A stretch of DNA of 20,318 nucleotides, taken from positions 1 through 20,318 of IMG/VR virus record IMGVR_UViG_3300045453_000015; one strand, written 5' to 3'. Position numbers and translations under genes: made by a program. Of this stretch, positions 5,554 to 12,442 are shown one piece after another (the first letter of the stretch is position 1; each line of letters starts with the position of its first letter). This stretch comes from a virus. The notes below the pieces were generated by a model. The model had not been told where the DNA came from. It saw nothing but the letters and a program-made list of their open reading frames with translations, and ran no database searches.

Positions 5554-6285
5554 ATGAGACGAGAGTTCGTAAAAACCGACAACGCCAAGCGCTTTCGCGC
5601 CGGCATCGCCATGCTCGAAGCGCGCGGCGCCATGGAGGCCGGCTGGATGCTGGTGATCGGCCGCCCCGGCGAAGGCAAGACCACCACGCTGCACAACTGG
5701 GCCGCAGAGGCCGGCGCGGTGATGCTGACCGCGCAAGAGGGCTGGACGCCGAGCCGCATGCTCACCGAGCTCGCCGAGAAGCTCGGCATCGAGCCGGTGC
5801 GCGGCTTCGAGCGCAAGATCGAGGAGACCATCGCCGGCGAAGAGATCCCCATCGTGCTCGACGAGAGCGCCTTCGCCCTGCACAACTCGGCCGCCTGCCT
5901 CGAGCGGCTGCGCGGCATCACCGACAAGAGCTGCACGCTGATGGTGATGGCGGCGATGGAGCAAGACCGCCCGAAGTTCGCGCGGCGCATGCAGATCGCC
6001 AGCCGCATCAGCTATGTGTGCGACTTCCACAAGAGCAGCCTGGATGACGTCGGCGCCGCGTGCCGCCAGCTCGCCGAGGTCGACATTGTCGACGACCTGG
6101 TCGAGCGCATCCACCGCGACACCGACGCGCGCATGCGCCTGGTGATGACCGCCATCAACCGCGTCGAGGCGGTCGCGCGCAGGAACGGCAAGGGCCGCAT
6201 CGAGGCGGCCGACGTCAAGGGGCTCGCGCTGTGCGAGGACTTCAACCGCGCCATGGTGCGCGGCGGCGTGCGGAGGGCAGCGTGA
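5554..6285 (+). CDS. Transposition target-selection AAA+ ATPase (MuB/TnpB family)
   Basis: A 243-residue ATPase that binds target DNA, stimulates the transposase and gives target immunity. Walker A is GRPGEGKT (residues 36-43) and Walker B is IPIVLDE (D103, E104). A sensor-1 region follows (LMVMAAMEQD), then a helical lid with a basic C-terminus. It is shorter than MuB (312) because the N-terminal HTH domain of Mu is absent; several transposable phages have such short forms. The ATG at 5554 (MRREFVKTDNAKRF) is chosen with a GGGAG site 9 nt upstream. The frame is open further upstream (to 5413), but that part overlaps the transposase and reads poorly. Its stop overlaps the next start (GTGA). 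Confidence 0.93.
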   Translation: MRREFVKTDNAKRFRAGIAMLEARGAMEAGWMLVIGRPGEGKTTTLHNWAAEAGAVMLTAQEGWTPSRMLTELAEKLGIEPVRGFERKIEETIAGEEIPIVLDESAFALHNSAACLERLRGITDKSCTLMVMAAMEQDRPKFARRMQIASRISYVCDFHKSSLDDVGAACRQLAEVDIVDDLVERIHRDTDARMRLVMTAINRVEAVARRNGKGRIEAADVKGLALCEDFNRAMVRGGVRRAA

Positions 6286-6866
6286 GCCGCCTCGCCCAGC
6301 CACTGCTCGAACACATCGCCGCGCAGCCCGGCGGCGTCGGCCTCACGGCCGAGCTGGCCGCGGCGATGGGACGCAAGCCCAACCTCGTCACCACCGCCGC
6401 GCTGATCCTCAAGCGGCGAGGCCTCATCACCGCGCCCGTGCGCGGCCGCTACCACATCACCGAAGCCGGCCGTGCCTGGCTCGCCAGCGGTCGCATCATC
6501 GCCAGCGGCCAGGGCCGGCGCCGCTACGAGCGCACCGGCGGGCTGCGCGAGCGCGCCTGGTGGCTGATGCGCGAGATGCGCAAGTTCACCGTCGCCGACC
6601 TGCTCACCACGCTGGCCGACGGCAGCGAGCGCGACGCCGCCGGCAACCTGGGCAAGTACCTCACCGAGCTCGCCCGCGTGGGCGTGGTGGTGCGCATGAA
6701 GCGGCGCGTGCCGGGTGTGGCCGTGCAGTCGAACGGCCACGTGCTGTGGTGGCTCAAGCACGACCTCGGGCGCATCGCCCCGGTGTGGCGCCAGCGCCAC
6801 GGCGTGGTGTTCGACCCCAACAGCGGCGCGGTGCTGCCGCGCGTGGAGGAGGGCGCCGATGTCTGA
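6282..6866 (+). CDS. Double winged-helix protein, early operon
   Basis: A 194-residue protein with a GTG start at 6282, translationally coupled by a GTGA overlap with the ATPase stop. Residues 1-60 form a winged helix (LLEHIAAQPGGVGLTAELAA, then KRRGLITAPVRGRYHITEAG); a second similar unit covers about 80-150 (RERAWWLMREMRKFTVADLL, then LARVGVVVRMKRR). The tail HGVVFDPNSGAVLP is a small hairpin-like segment seen in phage regulators. It probably binds DNA. It is the first of a run of small coupled early genes; the role (transcription or DNA-end control) is unknown. Confidence 0.8.
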   Translation: MSRLAQPLLEHIAAQPGGVGLTAELAAAMGRKPNLVTTAALILKRRGLITAPVRGRYHITEAGRAWLASGRIIASGQGRRRYERTGGLRERAWWLMREMRKFTVADLLTTLADGSERDAAGNLGKYLTELARVGVVVRMKRRVPGVAVQSNGHVLWWLKHDLGRIAPVWRQRHGVVFDPNSGAVLPRVEEGADV

Positions 6867-7173
6867 CTGGCTCGCCATCCTCAAGGCCGCCATCGCCGCC
6901 GAGCCGCGCGGCATCAGCGGCGTGGCGCAGCGCCTGGGTTACAGCCGCCCGGCGGTGAGCCGCGTGCTCGCCGGCAGCTACGGCAACACCGAGCGCCTCG
7001 CCGCCGCGGTGCTCGCCACCTTCGCCCGCATCGACTGCCCGCACCTGGGCGCGAGCCTCGCCCCCGACGAGTGCCGCGCGTACGCCACGCGCAGCTATTC
7101 GGCCATCAGCGCCGCCGACGTGCCGCACTGGCGCGCCTGCAAGAAGTGCCCCCACAAACCGGAGGAATCATGA
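6859..7173 (+). CDS. Small HTH protein, LacI-like fold with C-terminal cysteine cluster
   Basis: A 104-residue protein starting MSDWLAILKAAIAAEPRGIS. The segment GVAQRLGYSRPAVSRVLAGS (about residues 21-40) is a textbook helix-turn-helix resembling LacI-family headpieces. There is no sugar-binding domain, so it is not a classical LacI repressor. The C-terminus has cysteines in DCPHLG, DECRAY and ACKKCPHKPEE, which could bind a metal ion. The start overlaps the previous stop by 8 bp (ATGTCTGA). Genes of this kind occur beside MuA/MuB in several transposable phages; their regulatory target is unknown. Confidence 0.8.
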   Translation: MSDWLAILKAAIAAEPRGISGVAQRLGYSRPAVSRVLAGSYGNTERLAAAVLATFARIDCPHLGASLAPDECRAYATRSYSAISAADVPHWRACKKCPHKPEES

Positions 7174-7577
7174 CCACGACTCAGAATCCCCCCGTTGCCC
7201 ACGCCGCCGGCCCGCACGCCGTGCCGCTGCGCCTGGTGCATGCCGCCACCGCCGCGCAGGCCGCCGGCGTGCCGGAGCTGGCCGCGCCGCGCGTGTTCAG
7301 CGACGAAGTGCTGACGCGCCTGTGCAACCTCAACGCCGCCGTGCGCGGCCTGCGCGCCATGGGCATCCGCGTGCGCGCCACCAATCTGAGCGGCGAGTAC
7401 GCCGGGGCCGACGAGCCGTCCATCCATATCCACCGCGACCCGGCCTCGAGCATCGCCGCGCTGCTCGACGCCGCCGGCCCGCGTCGCTACGTGCCCCATA
7501 CGGTCGACGGCGTGGCCATGGCGTCGGTGCGCTGCGCCTACCGCGGCTGCCTGGTGATGTGGGAGGAACGCGCATGA
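7170..7577 (+). CDS. Hypothetical early protein
   Basis: A 135-residue protein with a good GGAGG ribosome site (7161-7165) and a 4-bp ATGA overlap with the previous gene. The N-terminal 40 residues are Ala/Pro-rich and probably disordered. The rest (about 42-135) reads as a small alpha/beta domain: FSDEVLTRLCNLNAAVRGLR, then GIRVRATNLSG and a C-terminal VRCAYRGCLVMWEERA. No family was recognised. It is part of the coupled early block. Confidence 0.72.
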   Translation: MTTTQNPPVAHAAGPHAVPLRLVHAATAAQAAGVPELAAPRVFSDEVLTRLCNLNAAVRGLRAMGIRVRATNLSGEYAGADEPSIHIHRDPASSIAALLDAAGPRRYVPHTVDGVAMASVRCAYRGCLVMWEERA

Positions 7578-7825
7578 CCGCCCGCCCCCGCACGCCGTCA
7601 TGCCCGCCACCGTGCCCGCGCTGCGCGCCGAGCGTCGCCCGGCGCGACGCACAGATGGCCGAGATCGCCGCCTATGTCGTGCATGTGAGCGAGATCGCCA
7701 CCGAGCTGTCCGGGCGCCTGGCGGCACTGCTCGCCGCGCACGGCGCCGGCGACCTCGACGCCCTTCGCGCCGAGCTCGACGCGACCGCCGCGCACTTCCA
7801 CCACCGCACGCGGAGGCTGCACTGA
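7574..7825 (+). CDS. Small hypothetical helical protein, early operon
   Basis: An 83-residue protein. A proline/cysteine-rich start (TPSCPPPCPRCAPS, possible metal-binding CxxxC and CxxC spacing) is followed by one long helix (AQMAEIAAYVVHVSEIATEL and onward). It is coupled to both neighbours: its start overlaps the previous stop by 4 bp, and its last base is the first base of the next start. Codon use matches the neighbours. No known family was recognised. Confidence 0.65.
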   Translation: MTARPRTPSCPPPCPRCAPSVARRDAQMAEIAAYVVHVSEIATELSGRLAALLAAHGAGDLDALRAELDATAAHFHHRTRRLH

Positions 7826-9123
7826 TGGCCGCGCACATCGACCCGGCCGCGCCACTACCCGAGCGCATCCTCGCCGCCATCGCGCGCGCCTCCAGCCGCC
7901 GCCCGGCGCGCGCCGACGACGTCATCGCCCAGCTCGGCGGCGACGCCGCGGCCACCTGGGCGGCGCTCGAGCAGCTGGTCGCCGAGCGGCGCATCGCCAC
8001 CGCCCACCTCCATTGGCCGGAGGACGACCCCGAGCCGTGGCTCGCGATCTGGCCGACCGGCGTGCGCGTGCCCTCCGGCACCTGGACGGGCGGCAGCCAC
8101 AACAGCCTGTTCGTGCGCCACGAGCAGCCGCTGCGCCAGGCGCTGCGCGCGGCCAGCACCCCGCGACCGGCCGCGACCGCGGCGCGCGAAGCGCCGCCCG
8201 CACCCGTACCCGTACCCACCGACATCGAGGAGCCCGACATGCCCGAGACCCCCACCGCCCGCGCCGCAGCCGGCGCCCGCCCGTCGAATGTGGACGCAGC
8301 CCACGTTCCGACCCACCCCGCCGGCCCGGCCGGCGCCCGTCGCACCCCCGGCGGCCTCGAGGCCGACGTGTGCGCACTGCTCGCCGGCCGCGGCGCCGAC
8401 GACGCGCTCGCCGTACGCGAGCTCGCCACCCCGCTCGGCGGCTCCGACGAAAACGTGCGCCAGGCCGTGCGCCGCCTGGTCAGGCGCGGCGTGCTCGGCC
8501 AGGTCATGCGGAAGGGGCTGAACGGCCACGCCATAGTGGCGTACTACCTCGCCACCCCCGCCGACGACGATGCCGCACCAGCCGCCGGTCAGCACGCCGC
8601 ACCGGCGGACGCTGCGGCCGCAACTGCGGCCGCGCCCGCCGATCATGTTCCTGGCGCCGCGCAAATGGTCGCCCCGGCTCCCGCCGCCGATCAGACCCGA
8701 TGCGAGACCGGCGATCCCGTCGCGGGCGTCCTCACCGCCGCGCCCGCCGGCCCCATCCTCGGCGCCGACGACATCGCCGCGCTCGTCCAGGGCCTGGAGC
8801 CCGAGCCCGAACAGTCCGCCCCGCACGCCACGTTCGCGCACTCCGCCCGTGCCGCGCAGCCCACACGGGCGCCGTGCCCGAGCGTGGATGACGACCCCGT
8901 CGGCGCGCTCGCCTGGATGGCCGCCGCCACCGCTGGCGTCGTGCGCTCGCCGTGCGCACAGCCGGCCGCGGCCGACTCTGCGCCAGCCGCCCGCGCAGAG
9001 TTCGCCCTGTGGGACGACGGCCGCCTGACCATCTGCGACGGCGACGACGTGCTGTTGCTCGCCGCCGCCGACACCCGCCGCCTGGCCGCGCTGCTCGGCG
9101 TGCCGCTGGAGCTCGCCGCATGA
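7825..9123 (+). CDS. Large winged-helix protein with Ala/Pro-rich linkers
   Basis: A 432-residue protein. The N-terminal about 100 residues form a winged-helix-like unit (LPERILAAIARASSRRPARA, then ATWAALEQLVAERRIATAHL). A second one lies at about 175-245 (GGLEADVCALLAGRGADDAL, then ENVRQAVRRLVRRGVLGQVM). Low-complexity Ala/Pro/Asp linkers (about 110-170 and 245-370) separate these from a compact C-terminal domain (about 390-432: EFALWDDGRLTICDGDDVLL and LAALLGVPLELAA). The C-terminal motif is commonly seen in small phage proteins. The ATG is chosen because it overlaps the previous stop; the open frame upstream is a shadow. It is probably a DNA-binding regulator of the early operon; the exact role is unknown. 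Confidence 0.75.
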   Translation: MAAHIDPAAPLPERILAAIARASSRRPARADDVIAQLGGDAAATWAALEQLVAERRIATAHLHWPEDDPEPWLAIWPTGVRVPSGTWTGGSHNSLFVRHEQPLRQALRAASTPRPAATAAREAPPAPVPVPTDIEEPDMPETPTARAAAGARPSNVDAAHVPTHPAGPAGARRTPGGLEADVCALLAGRGADDALAVRELATPLGGSDENVRQAVRRLVRRGVLGQVMRKGLNGHAIVAYYLATPADDDAAPAAGQHAAPADAAAATAAAPADHVPGAAQMVAPAPAADQTRCETGDPVAGVLTAAPAGPILGADDIAALVQGLEPEPEQSAPHATFAHSARAAQPTRAPCPSVDDDPVGALAWMAAATAGVVRSPCAQPAAADSAPAARAEFALWDDGRLTICDGDDVLLLAAADTRRLAALLGVPLELAA

Positions 9124-9413
9124 GCCGGACGCACACCCAATCCACCCTCGCCGGGCGCGCCCTCATCGCGCTGCGCGCCGGCCAGATGAGCACCGACGAG
9201 CTCGTCGCCCGCTTCGGCGGCGGCATCACGACGGTGCTCACGCGGCTGCGCGGCGAAGGGCTGGTCGATCGCCTCGACGGCCTCGGCCACGACACCCTGT
9301 GGCGCCTGACCGACGCCGGCCGCACCGCCTGCCCGCGCCGGCGCGACCCGGTCGAGCCGCCGCGCCTGCCGTACCCGCCCCGTAACGCAAAACAAGGAGT
9401 CCACGCAGCATGA
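9120..9413 (+). CDS. Small winged-helix protein
   Basis: A 97-residue protein with a 4-bp ATGA overlap with the previous gene. The core AGRALIALRAGQMSTDELVA, then TTVLTRLRGEGLVDRLDGLG and WRLTDAGR, is a complete winged helix, with the wing formed by the hairpin before LTDAGR. The C-terminal tail is Pro/Arg-rich. A GGAG for the next gene lies at its 3' end. It resembles the wHTH units of the 432-residue neighbour, so the two may have a common origin. Confidence 0.75.
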   Translation: MSRTHTQSTLAGRALIALRAGQMSTDELVARFGGGITTVLTRLRGEGLVDRLDGLGHDTLWRLTDAGRTACPRRRDPVEPPRLPYPPRNAKQGVHAA

Positions 9414-10042
9414 GCACCACCACCAACCAACACCCCCCGGTCCCGGCCGGCTACTGGCGCGACGCCAAAGGCCACCTGGTGCCCGAGGCGATGATCAAGC
9501 CGATCGATCGCACGCGCGACGAGCTCGTGCGCGACCTGCACACGCGGGCGAAGGCGTTCTCCCAGACGCTCAAGGCGTTCAAGGACGGCCTCTTCGCCGA
9601 CATCGAGGCGTTCATCGACCTGTCCGCCGAGCAGTACGGCGTCCAGCGCGGCGGGCGCAAGGGCAACGTGACGCTGCTCTCGTTCGACGGCCGCATCAAG
9701 ATCGTCCGCGCGATGGCCGAGACGATCACCTTCGACGAACGGCTGCAGGCGGCCAAGGCGCTCATCGATGAGTGCTTTTCCGACTGGACCGCCGACGCCC
9801 GGCCGGAGATCAAGGCGCTGATCGACCGCGCCTTCGAGGTCGACAAGGAAGGCAACATCCGCACCGGCGCGGTGCTCGCACTGCGCCGCGTGAACATTGA
9901 AGACGAGCGCTGGCGCCGCGCGATGGCGGCCATCAACGATGCCGTGCAGGTGGTCGGCAGCAAGGCTTACGTGCGGGTGTACGAGCGCGTCGGCGACTCG
10001 GAGCGGTGGGAGCCGGTGCCGCTCGACGTGGCGGGGGTGTGA
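9410..10042 (+). CDS. DUF3164 family phage protein
   Basis: A 210-residue protein recognised as DUF3164, widespread in the early region of Mu-like phages. The family start PVPAGYWRDAKGHLVPEAMI and the central signature YGVQRGGRKGNVTLLSFDGR (about residues 76-95) are present. They are followed by ITFDERLQAAKALIDECFSD and a C-terminal helix-strand part ending AYVRVYERVGDSERWEPVPL. An AAGGAG site lies about 13 nt upstream, rather far, and the start overlaps the previous stop (ATGA), so translation may be coupled. Function is not established for the family; its constant position near transposition genes suggests a role in early DNA metabolism or regulation. Confidence 0.9.
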   Translation: MSTTTNQHPPVPAGYWRDAKGHLVPEAMIKPIDRTRDELVRDLHTRAKAFSQTLKAFKDGLFADIEAFIDLSAEQYGVQRGGRKGNVTLLSFDGRIKIVRAMAETITFDERLQAAKALIDECFSDWTADARPEIKALIDRAFEVDKEGNIRTGAVLALRRVNIEDERWRRAMAAINDAVQVVGSKAYVRVYERVGDSERWEPVPLDVAGV

Positions 10043-10044
10043 CG

Positions 10045-10494
10045 ATGGATGCCGTGAACCTGCTTGCCGCGCTCCAAGAACATGTTGAGGAGGGGGCACT
10101 CCGCCACAACGGGATCTACAGCAACAAAGAGCTCGCCCACATGATCTGGAACGTTCGGACCGAGCTGGAGCGACTTCGCGGCGGATTCGACCTGGTCGCG
10201 CACTTGCATCGGCAACGCGCCTTCTCCGAGCGCACGTTCGGCCCTGGCGCGCGCACTGCGGGCGTCATCGACCACATCCGCAAGGAACTGACCGAGATCG
10301 AGGCCGCGCCGAACGATCTGTCCGAATGGATCGATGTCGTGCTGCTAGCCCTCGACGGAGCGTGGCGGGCCGGCTTCACGCCCGAGCAGATCGCCGCCGG
10401 CATCGCCGCGAAACAGGCGCGCAATGAAACCCGCACTTGGCCCGACTGGCGCACGGCGCCGGCCGACAAGGCCATCGAACACAACTGCCTTTAA
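10045..10494 (+). CDS. MazZ/DUF550-like dATP/dGTP pyrophosphohydrolase domain protein
   Basis: A 149-residue protein. The ATG at 10045 comes 2 nt after the previous stop and is preferred over an upstream in-frame one. The C-terminal half is DUF550, renamed dATP/dGTP diphosphohydrolase after cyanophage S-2L MazZ. FSERTFGPGARTAGVIDHIR is followed by KELTEIEA and DLSEWIDVVLLALDGAWRAG; E81, E84, E94 and D97 are placed like the metal ligands of MazG-type all-alpha NTP pyrophosphatases. The typical downstream AAKQARNETRTWPDW motif is present. The enzyme would convert a purine dNTP to dNMP and pyrophosphate. No PurZ or DatZ partner is visible here, so Z-genome synthesis cannot be claimed. Confidence 0.85.
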   Translation: MDAVNLLAALQEHVEEGALRHNGIYSNKELAHMIWNVRTELERLRGGFDLVAHLHRQRAFSERTFGPGARTAGVIDHIRKELTEIEAAPNDLSEWIDVVLLALDGAWRAGFTPEQIAAGIAAKQARNETRTWPDWRTAPADKAIEHNCL

Positions 10495-10514
10495 CCACAG
10501 GAGCACCACGCACC

Positions 10515-10796
10515 ATGACCAAAACCGAACTGATCGACGCCATCCACGAGCGCATCGGTACCAGCAAGACCACCATCGCCGCCGTCCTCGCATCGCAGGC
10601 CGCGGTGGTCACTTTTAGCCTGTCTCGCCTAGCCCGCGACGAAGTGACGCTGCCCGGCCTGGGCAAGCTGAAGCTGGCCGGCCGCGCCGCGCGCACCGGC
10701 CGCAACCCGCAGACCGGCGAAGCGGTCGAGATCGCCGCCCGCAACACGGTGAAGTTCGTGCCCGCCAAGGCGCTGAAGGACGCCGTCAACGAGTGA
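10515..10796 (+). CDS. HU-family DNA-binding protein
   Basis: A 93-residue protein, normal HU length. It starts MTKTELIDAIHERIGTSKTT, with the usual two N-terminal helices, the beta region DEVTLPGLGKLKLAGRAART and the arm motif GRNPQTGEAVEIAARNTVKF. This is followed by VPAKALKDAVNE. The arm carries the NPQTG intercalating-proline motif. An AGGAG site lies 11 nt before the ATG. HU-type proteins bend DNA, and Mu needs host HU for transpososome assembly, so a phage-encoded copy may serve its own transposition or repression loops. The small gap to the previous gene and the intergenic hairpin after it suggest a sub-unit of the operon. Confidence 0.93.
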   Translation: MTKTELIDAIHERIGTSKTTIAAVLASQAAVVTFSLSRLARDEVTLPGLGKLKLAGRAARTGRNPQTGEAVEIAARNTVKFVPAKALKDAVNE

Positions 10797-10803
10797 CCGT
10801 AAC

Positions 10804-10864
10804 CGCCTGACTCGATGGCCTGCCCGTTACTGCAGCACTACGGGCGGGCCATGTGGCCAGGCGA
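10804..10864 (+). other. Intergenic hairpin between HU and the next gene
   Basis: TGGCCTGCCCG (10816-10826) pairs with CGGGCGGGCCA (10841-10851), 11 bp with one G-T pair and a 14-nt loop. An outer CGCCTG / CAGGCG pair (10804-10809 and 10859-10864) can extend it. No T tract follows, so it is more likely an mRNA-processing or attenuating structure than a classic terminator. Confidence 0.45.
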
Positions 10865-10890
10865 GTAACGCAACCAGGAGTGATCCAGTC

Positions 10891-11331
10891 ATGACCCCCA
10901 GTCAGTGGAAAGAAGTCGAAGAGCGCCTGTCGCACCCGTACGGCCGCGCGGTGCTGCAGGCCGACGGCCATCGCGTCGTCGCCGAGGTGCGCCCGTACAA
11001 GGGGCTGCGCTACTGCGTGGCCGTGTTCATCGACGGCGTGATCGACTGGAAGTGGGTGGACGGCAAGCACGCGCCGGCGCGCAAGTTCTGGCGCGAACGC
11101 AAGCACTACCTCTACAGCGCCGCCAAGCGCGCCGAGGCCGCGAAACAGGCGAAAAAGCGCGGCATGTCCGCCGGCCTGCGCCAGTGGTGGGCCGACCAGG
11201 CCGAGGCCCACTTCATCCAGTTCGACCCGCTGTGGCCGAACGCGAAGGCCCTGTGCCGCCACCTGCGCAAGACGTGCGCCGAGGTGAGCGTGGTCGAGGA
11301 GTCCGCCGGCCTGCTGTGCGAGGCGTCGTGA
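10891..11331 (+). CDS. Conserved phage hypothetical protein
   Basis: A 146-residue protein with an AGGAG site about 9 nt before the ATG. It starts MTPSQWKEVEERLSHPYGRA, followed by a beta-rich part (VLQADGHRVVAEVRPYKGLR, then YCVAVFIDGVIDWKWV). A basic helical part comes next (KFWRERKHYLYSAAKRAEAA) and a conserved-looking WPNAKALCRHLRKTC. Proteins with this look occur upstream of gemA in Mu-like phages of Pseudomonas and Burkholderia, but I know no function. The basic, aromatic-rich middle would fit nucleic-acid contact. Confidence 0.78.
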   Translation: MTPSQWKEVEERLSHPYGRAVLQADGHRVVAEVRPYKGLRYCVAVFIDGVIDWKWVDGKHAPARKFWRERKHYLYSAAKRAEAAKQAKKRGMSAGLRQWWADQAEAHFIQFDPLWPNAKALCRHLRKTCAEVSVVEESAGLLCEAS

Positions 11332-11333
11332 TC

Positions 11334-11795
11334 ATGCCCAGCGCCCCGCTTGCCACCGCCATCGCCGCGCGCCGGCGCGCGATCTTCGCCGAGTGCCGCA
11401 CTGCCGGCCTCGACGACGACGCGCGCCGCTACCTGGTCGCGCAGCTCACCGGCCGCAAGAGCCTGGCCGACTGCACCCCCGGCGAGCTCTCGCAGGTGCT
11501 CGATCACTTGAAGCGCCGCAACGGCACCCACCGCGCGCAGCGCGCGAGCAACGAATGGTCCTTCGTGTTCGCCGCCGCCCCCGAGCGCCAGGCGCTCTTG
11601 AAGAAGATCTACCGCCTCGCGCAACGCATCGGCGCGCTGCAGGCGCCGCCCGTGCCGGTCATGCCCAAGCACTACATCGAAGGCGTGACCGCGCAGATGC
11701 GCGGCACCACCGCGCCGCTCGAGTTCTGCGACCCCGGGCAGCTCACCAAGGTCGTGCAGGCGCTTGCCGTGCATGTCGAGCGCCATGGAGGATAG
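11334..11795 (+). CDS. gemA: GemA-like regulatory protein (Mu gp16, DUF1018)
   Basis: A 153-residue protein of the GemA family. In Mu, GemA modulates host gene expression and DNA topology during the lytic cycle. The family blocks are visible: an N-terminal helix ending in the GLDDDARRYLVAQLTGRKSL region, then CTPGELSQVLDHLKRR, ERQALLKKIYRLAQRIGALQ, the YIEGVTAQMRG segment and the C-terminal EFCDPGQLTKVVQALAVHVE. The start could be GTG at 11328 (overlapping the previous stop) or ATG at 11334; the ATG is used here. It is followed closely by a small gene and then mor, as in Mu (gemA-mor). Confidence 0.9.
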   Translation: MPSAPLATAIAARRRAIFAECRTAGLDDDARRYLVAQLTGRKSLADCTPGELSQVLDHLKRRNGTHRAQRASNEWSFVFAAAPERQALLKKIYRLAQRIGALQAPPVPVMPKHYIEGVTAQMRGTTAPLEFCDPGQLTKVVQALAVHVERHGG

Positions 11796-11799
11796 CCCG

Positions 11800-12003
11800 A
11801 TGAGCGACAAGCCCGTCATCACCAACCCGCACGTCTCGAGCGTGCACGCGGCGGTGCTGAGCAAGAAGATCGCCGCCGCGCACACCCCCAGGGAGCTCGA
11901 GGCCGCCGCGGCCGAGCACAGCCCGTATCTCGTCGGCAACGACAAGGAAAACCTGCGCCAGGAATACCGTCACCGCCTCGCGCAAGTGGGGCACCGCGCA
12001 TGA
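11800..12003 (+). CDS. Small hypothetical protein between gemA and mor
   Basis: A 67-residue charged helical protein, MSDKPVITNPHVSSVHAAVL, ending ENLRQEYRHRLAQVGHRA. It starts 4 nt after the gemA stop with a GGAGGATAG sequence upstream as ribosome site and overlaps the mor start by 4 bp (ATGA). The tight packing and matching codon use support a real gene. No family was recognised. Confidence 0.7.
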   Translation: MSDKPVITNPHVSSVHAAVLSKKIAAAHTPRELEAAAAEHSPYLVGNDKENLRQEYRHRLAQVGHRA

Positions 12004-12404
12004 CGCGCCCGCGGCTTCCGCTGCCCGAGGAGCATCTGCCGAAGTCGGTCGCCGAGCTGGTGCGCGTGGTCGGCCTGGCGGCTGCGCTGGCGATCGTCGA
12101 GGAGCGCGGCGGCACGCGCCTGTATGTGCCGACCGAGGCCACGCCGGAGCACTGGCTCGCCGCGCTGATCGGCATGGAAGCCTTCGCCGCGCTGGTGGAC
12201 TACGCCGCCGGCGACGAGCTGGATATCGCGCGCTGCGTCGCGGCACTGCGCGCGGCGCAGGAGCTGCAGATCGCGCTCGACGCCGAGGCCGGCATGAGCC
12301 AGTCGCAGCTCGCGCTCAAGCACCGCTACACCGAGCGCGGCATCCGCAAGGTGCTGCGCCGCGTGGCCGTGCGGGTCGATGCGCGGCAGCAGGCGCTGTT
12401 TTAG
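12000..12404 (+). CDS. mor: Mor transcription activator family protein (middle/late activator)
   Basis: A 134-residue protein of the Mor/C family, which binds as a dimer near the -35 region of phage middle or late promoters and recruits RNA polymerase. The N-terminal dimerisation part (LPEEHLPKSVAELVRVVGLA, then AIVEERGGTRLYVPTEATPE) has the GG.R.YVP pattern of the family. The C-terminal HTH (residues about 97-122) reads AGMSQSQLALKHRYTERGIR. It is the last early gene and is followed directly by a possible promoter and a structured RNA. Mu has both Mor and C; only one such protein is visible here, so it may do both jobs. Confidence 0.92.
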   Translation: MTRPRLPLPEEHLPKSVAELVRVVGLAAALAIVEERGGTRLYVPTEATPEHWLAALIGMEAFAALVDYAAGDELDIARCVAALRAAQELQIALDAEAGMSQSQLALKHRYTERGIRKVLRRVAVRVDARQQALF

Positions 12405-12408
12405 AGCC

Positions 12409-12440
12409 TTGACGATGGCAACGTGTTTGGTTCACAGTAT
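12409..12440 (+). promoter_or_regulatory. Possible promoter behind mor (for the structured RNA / late region)
   Basis: TTGACG (12409-12414) lies 5 nt after the mor stop. At 17 bp the -10 position reads TCACAG, and CAGTAT sits at 12435-12440, so the -10 box is poor. A start near 12443 would fit the first base of the structured element. The weak -10 might indicate activator dependence; Mor itself is a candidate by analogy with Mu Pm. Confidence 0.35.
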
Positions 12441-12442
12441 CC

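Noticed and set aside
7095-8534. Minus-strand open frame (479 codons) and overlapping long frames to 10099
   Set aside because: Antisense shadows of the coupled rightward early genes, which have overlapping starts and stops, ribosome sites and recognisable domains. The antisense products are low-complexity Arg/Ala/Ser.
10045-10494. Full 2-aminoadenine (Z-genome) pathway
   Set aside because: Only the MazZ-like gene is visible. No PurZ (adenylosuccinate-synthetase-like), DatZ (HD phosphohydrolase) or DNA polymerase was found in the window, so the pathway cannot be claimed.
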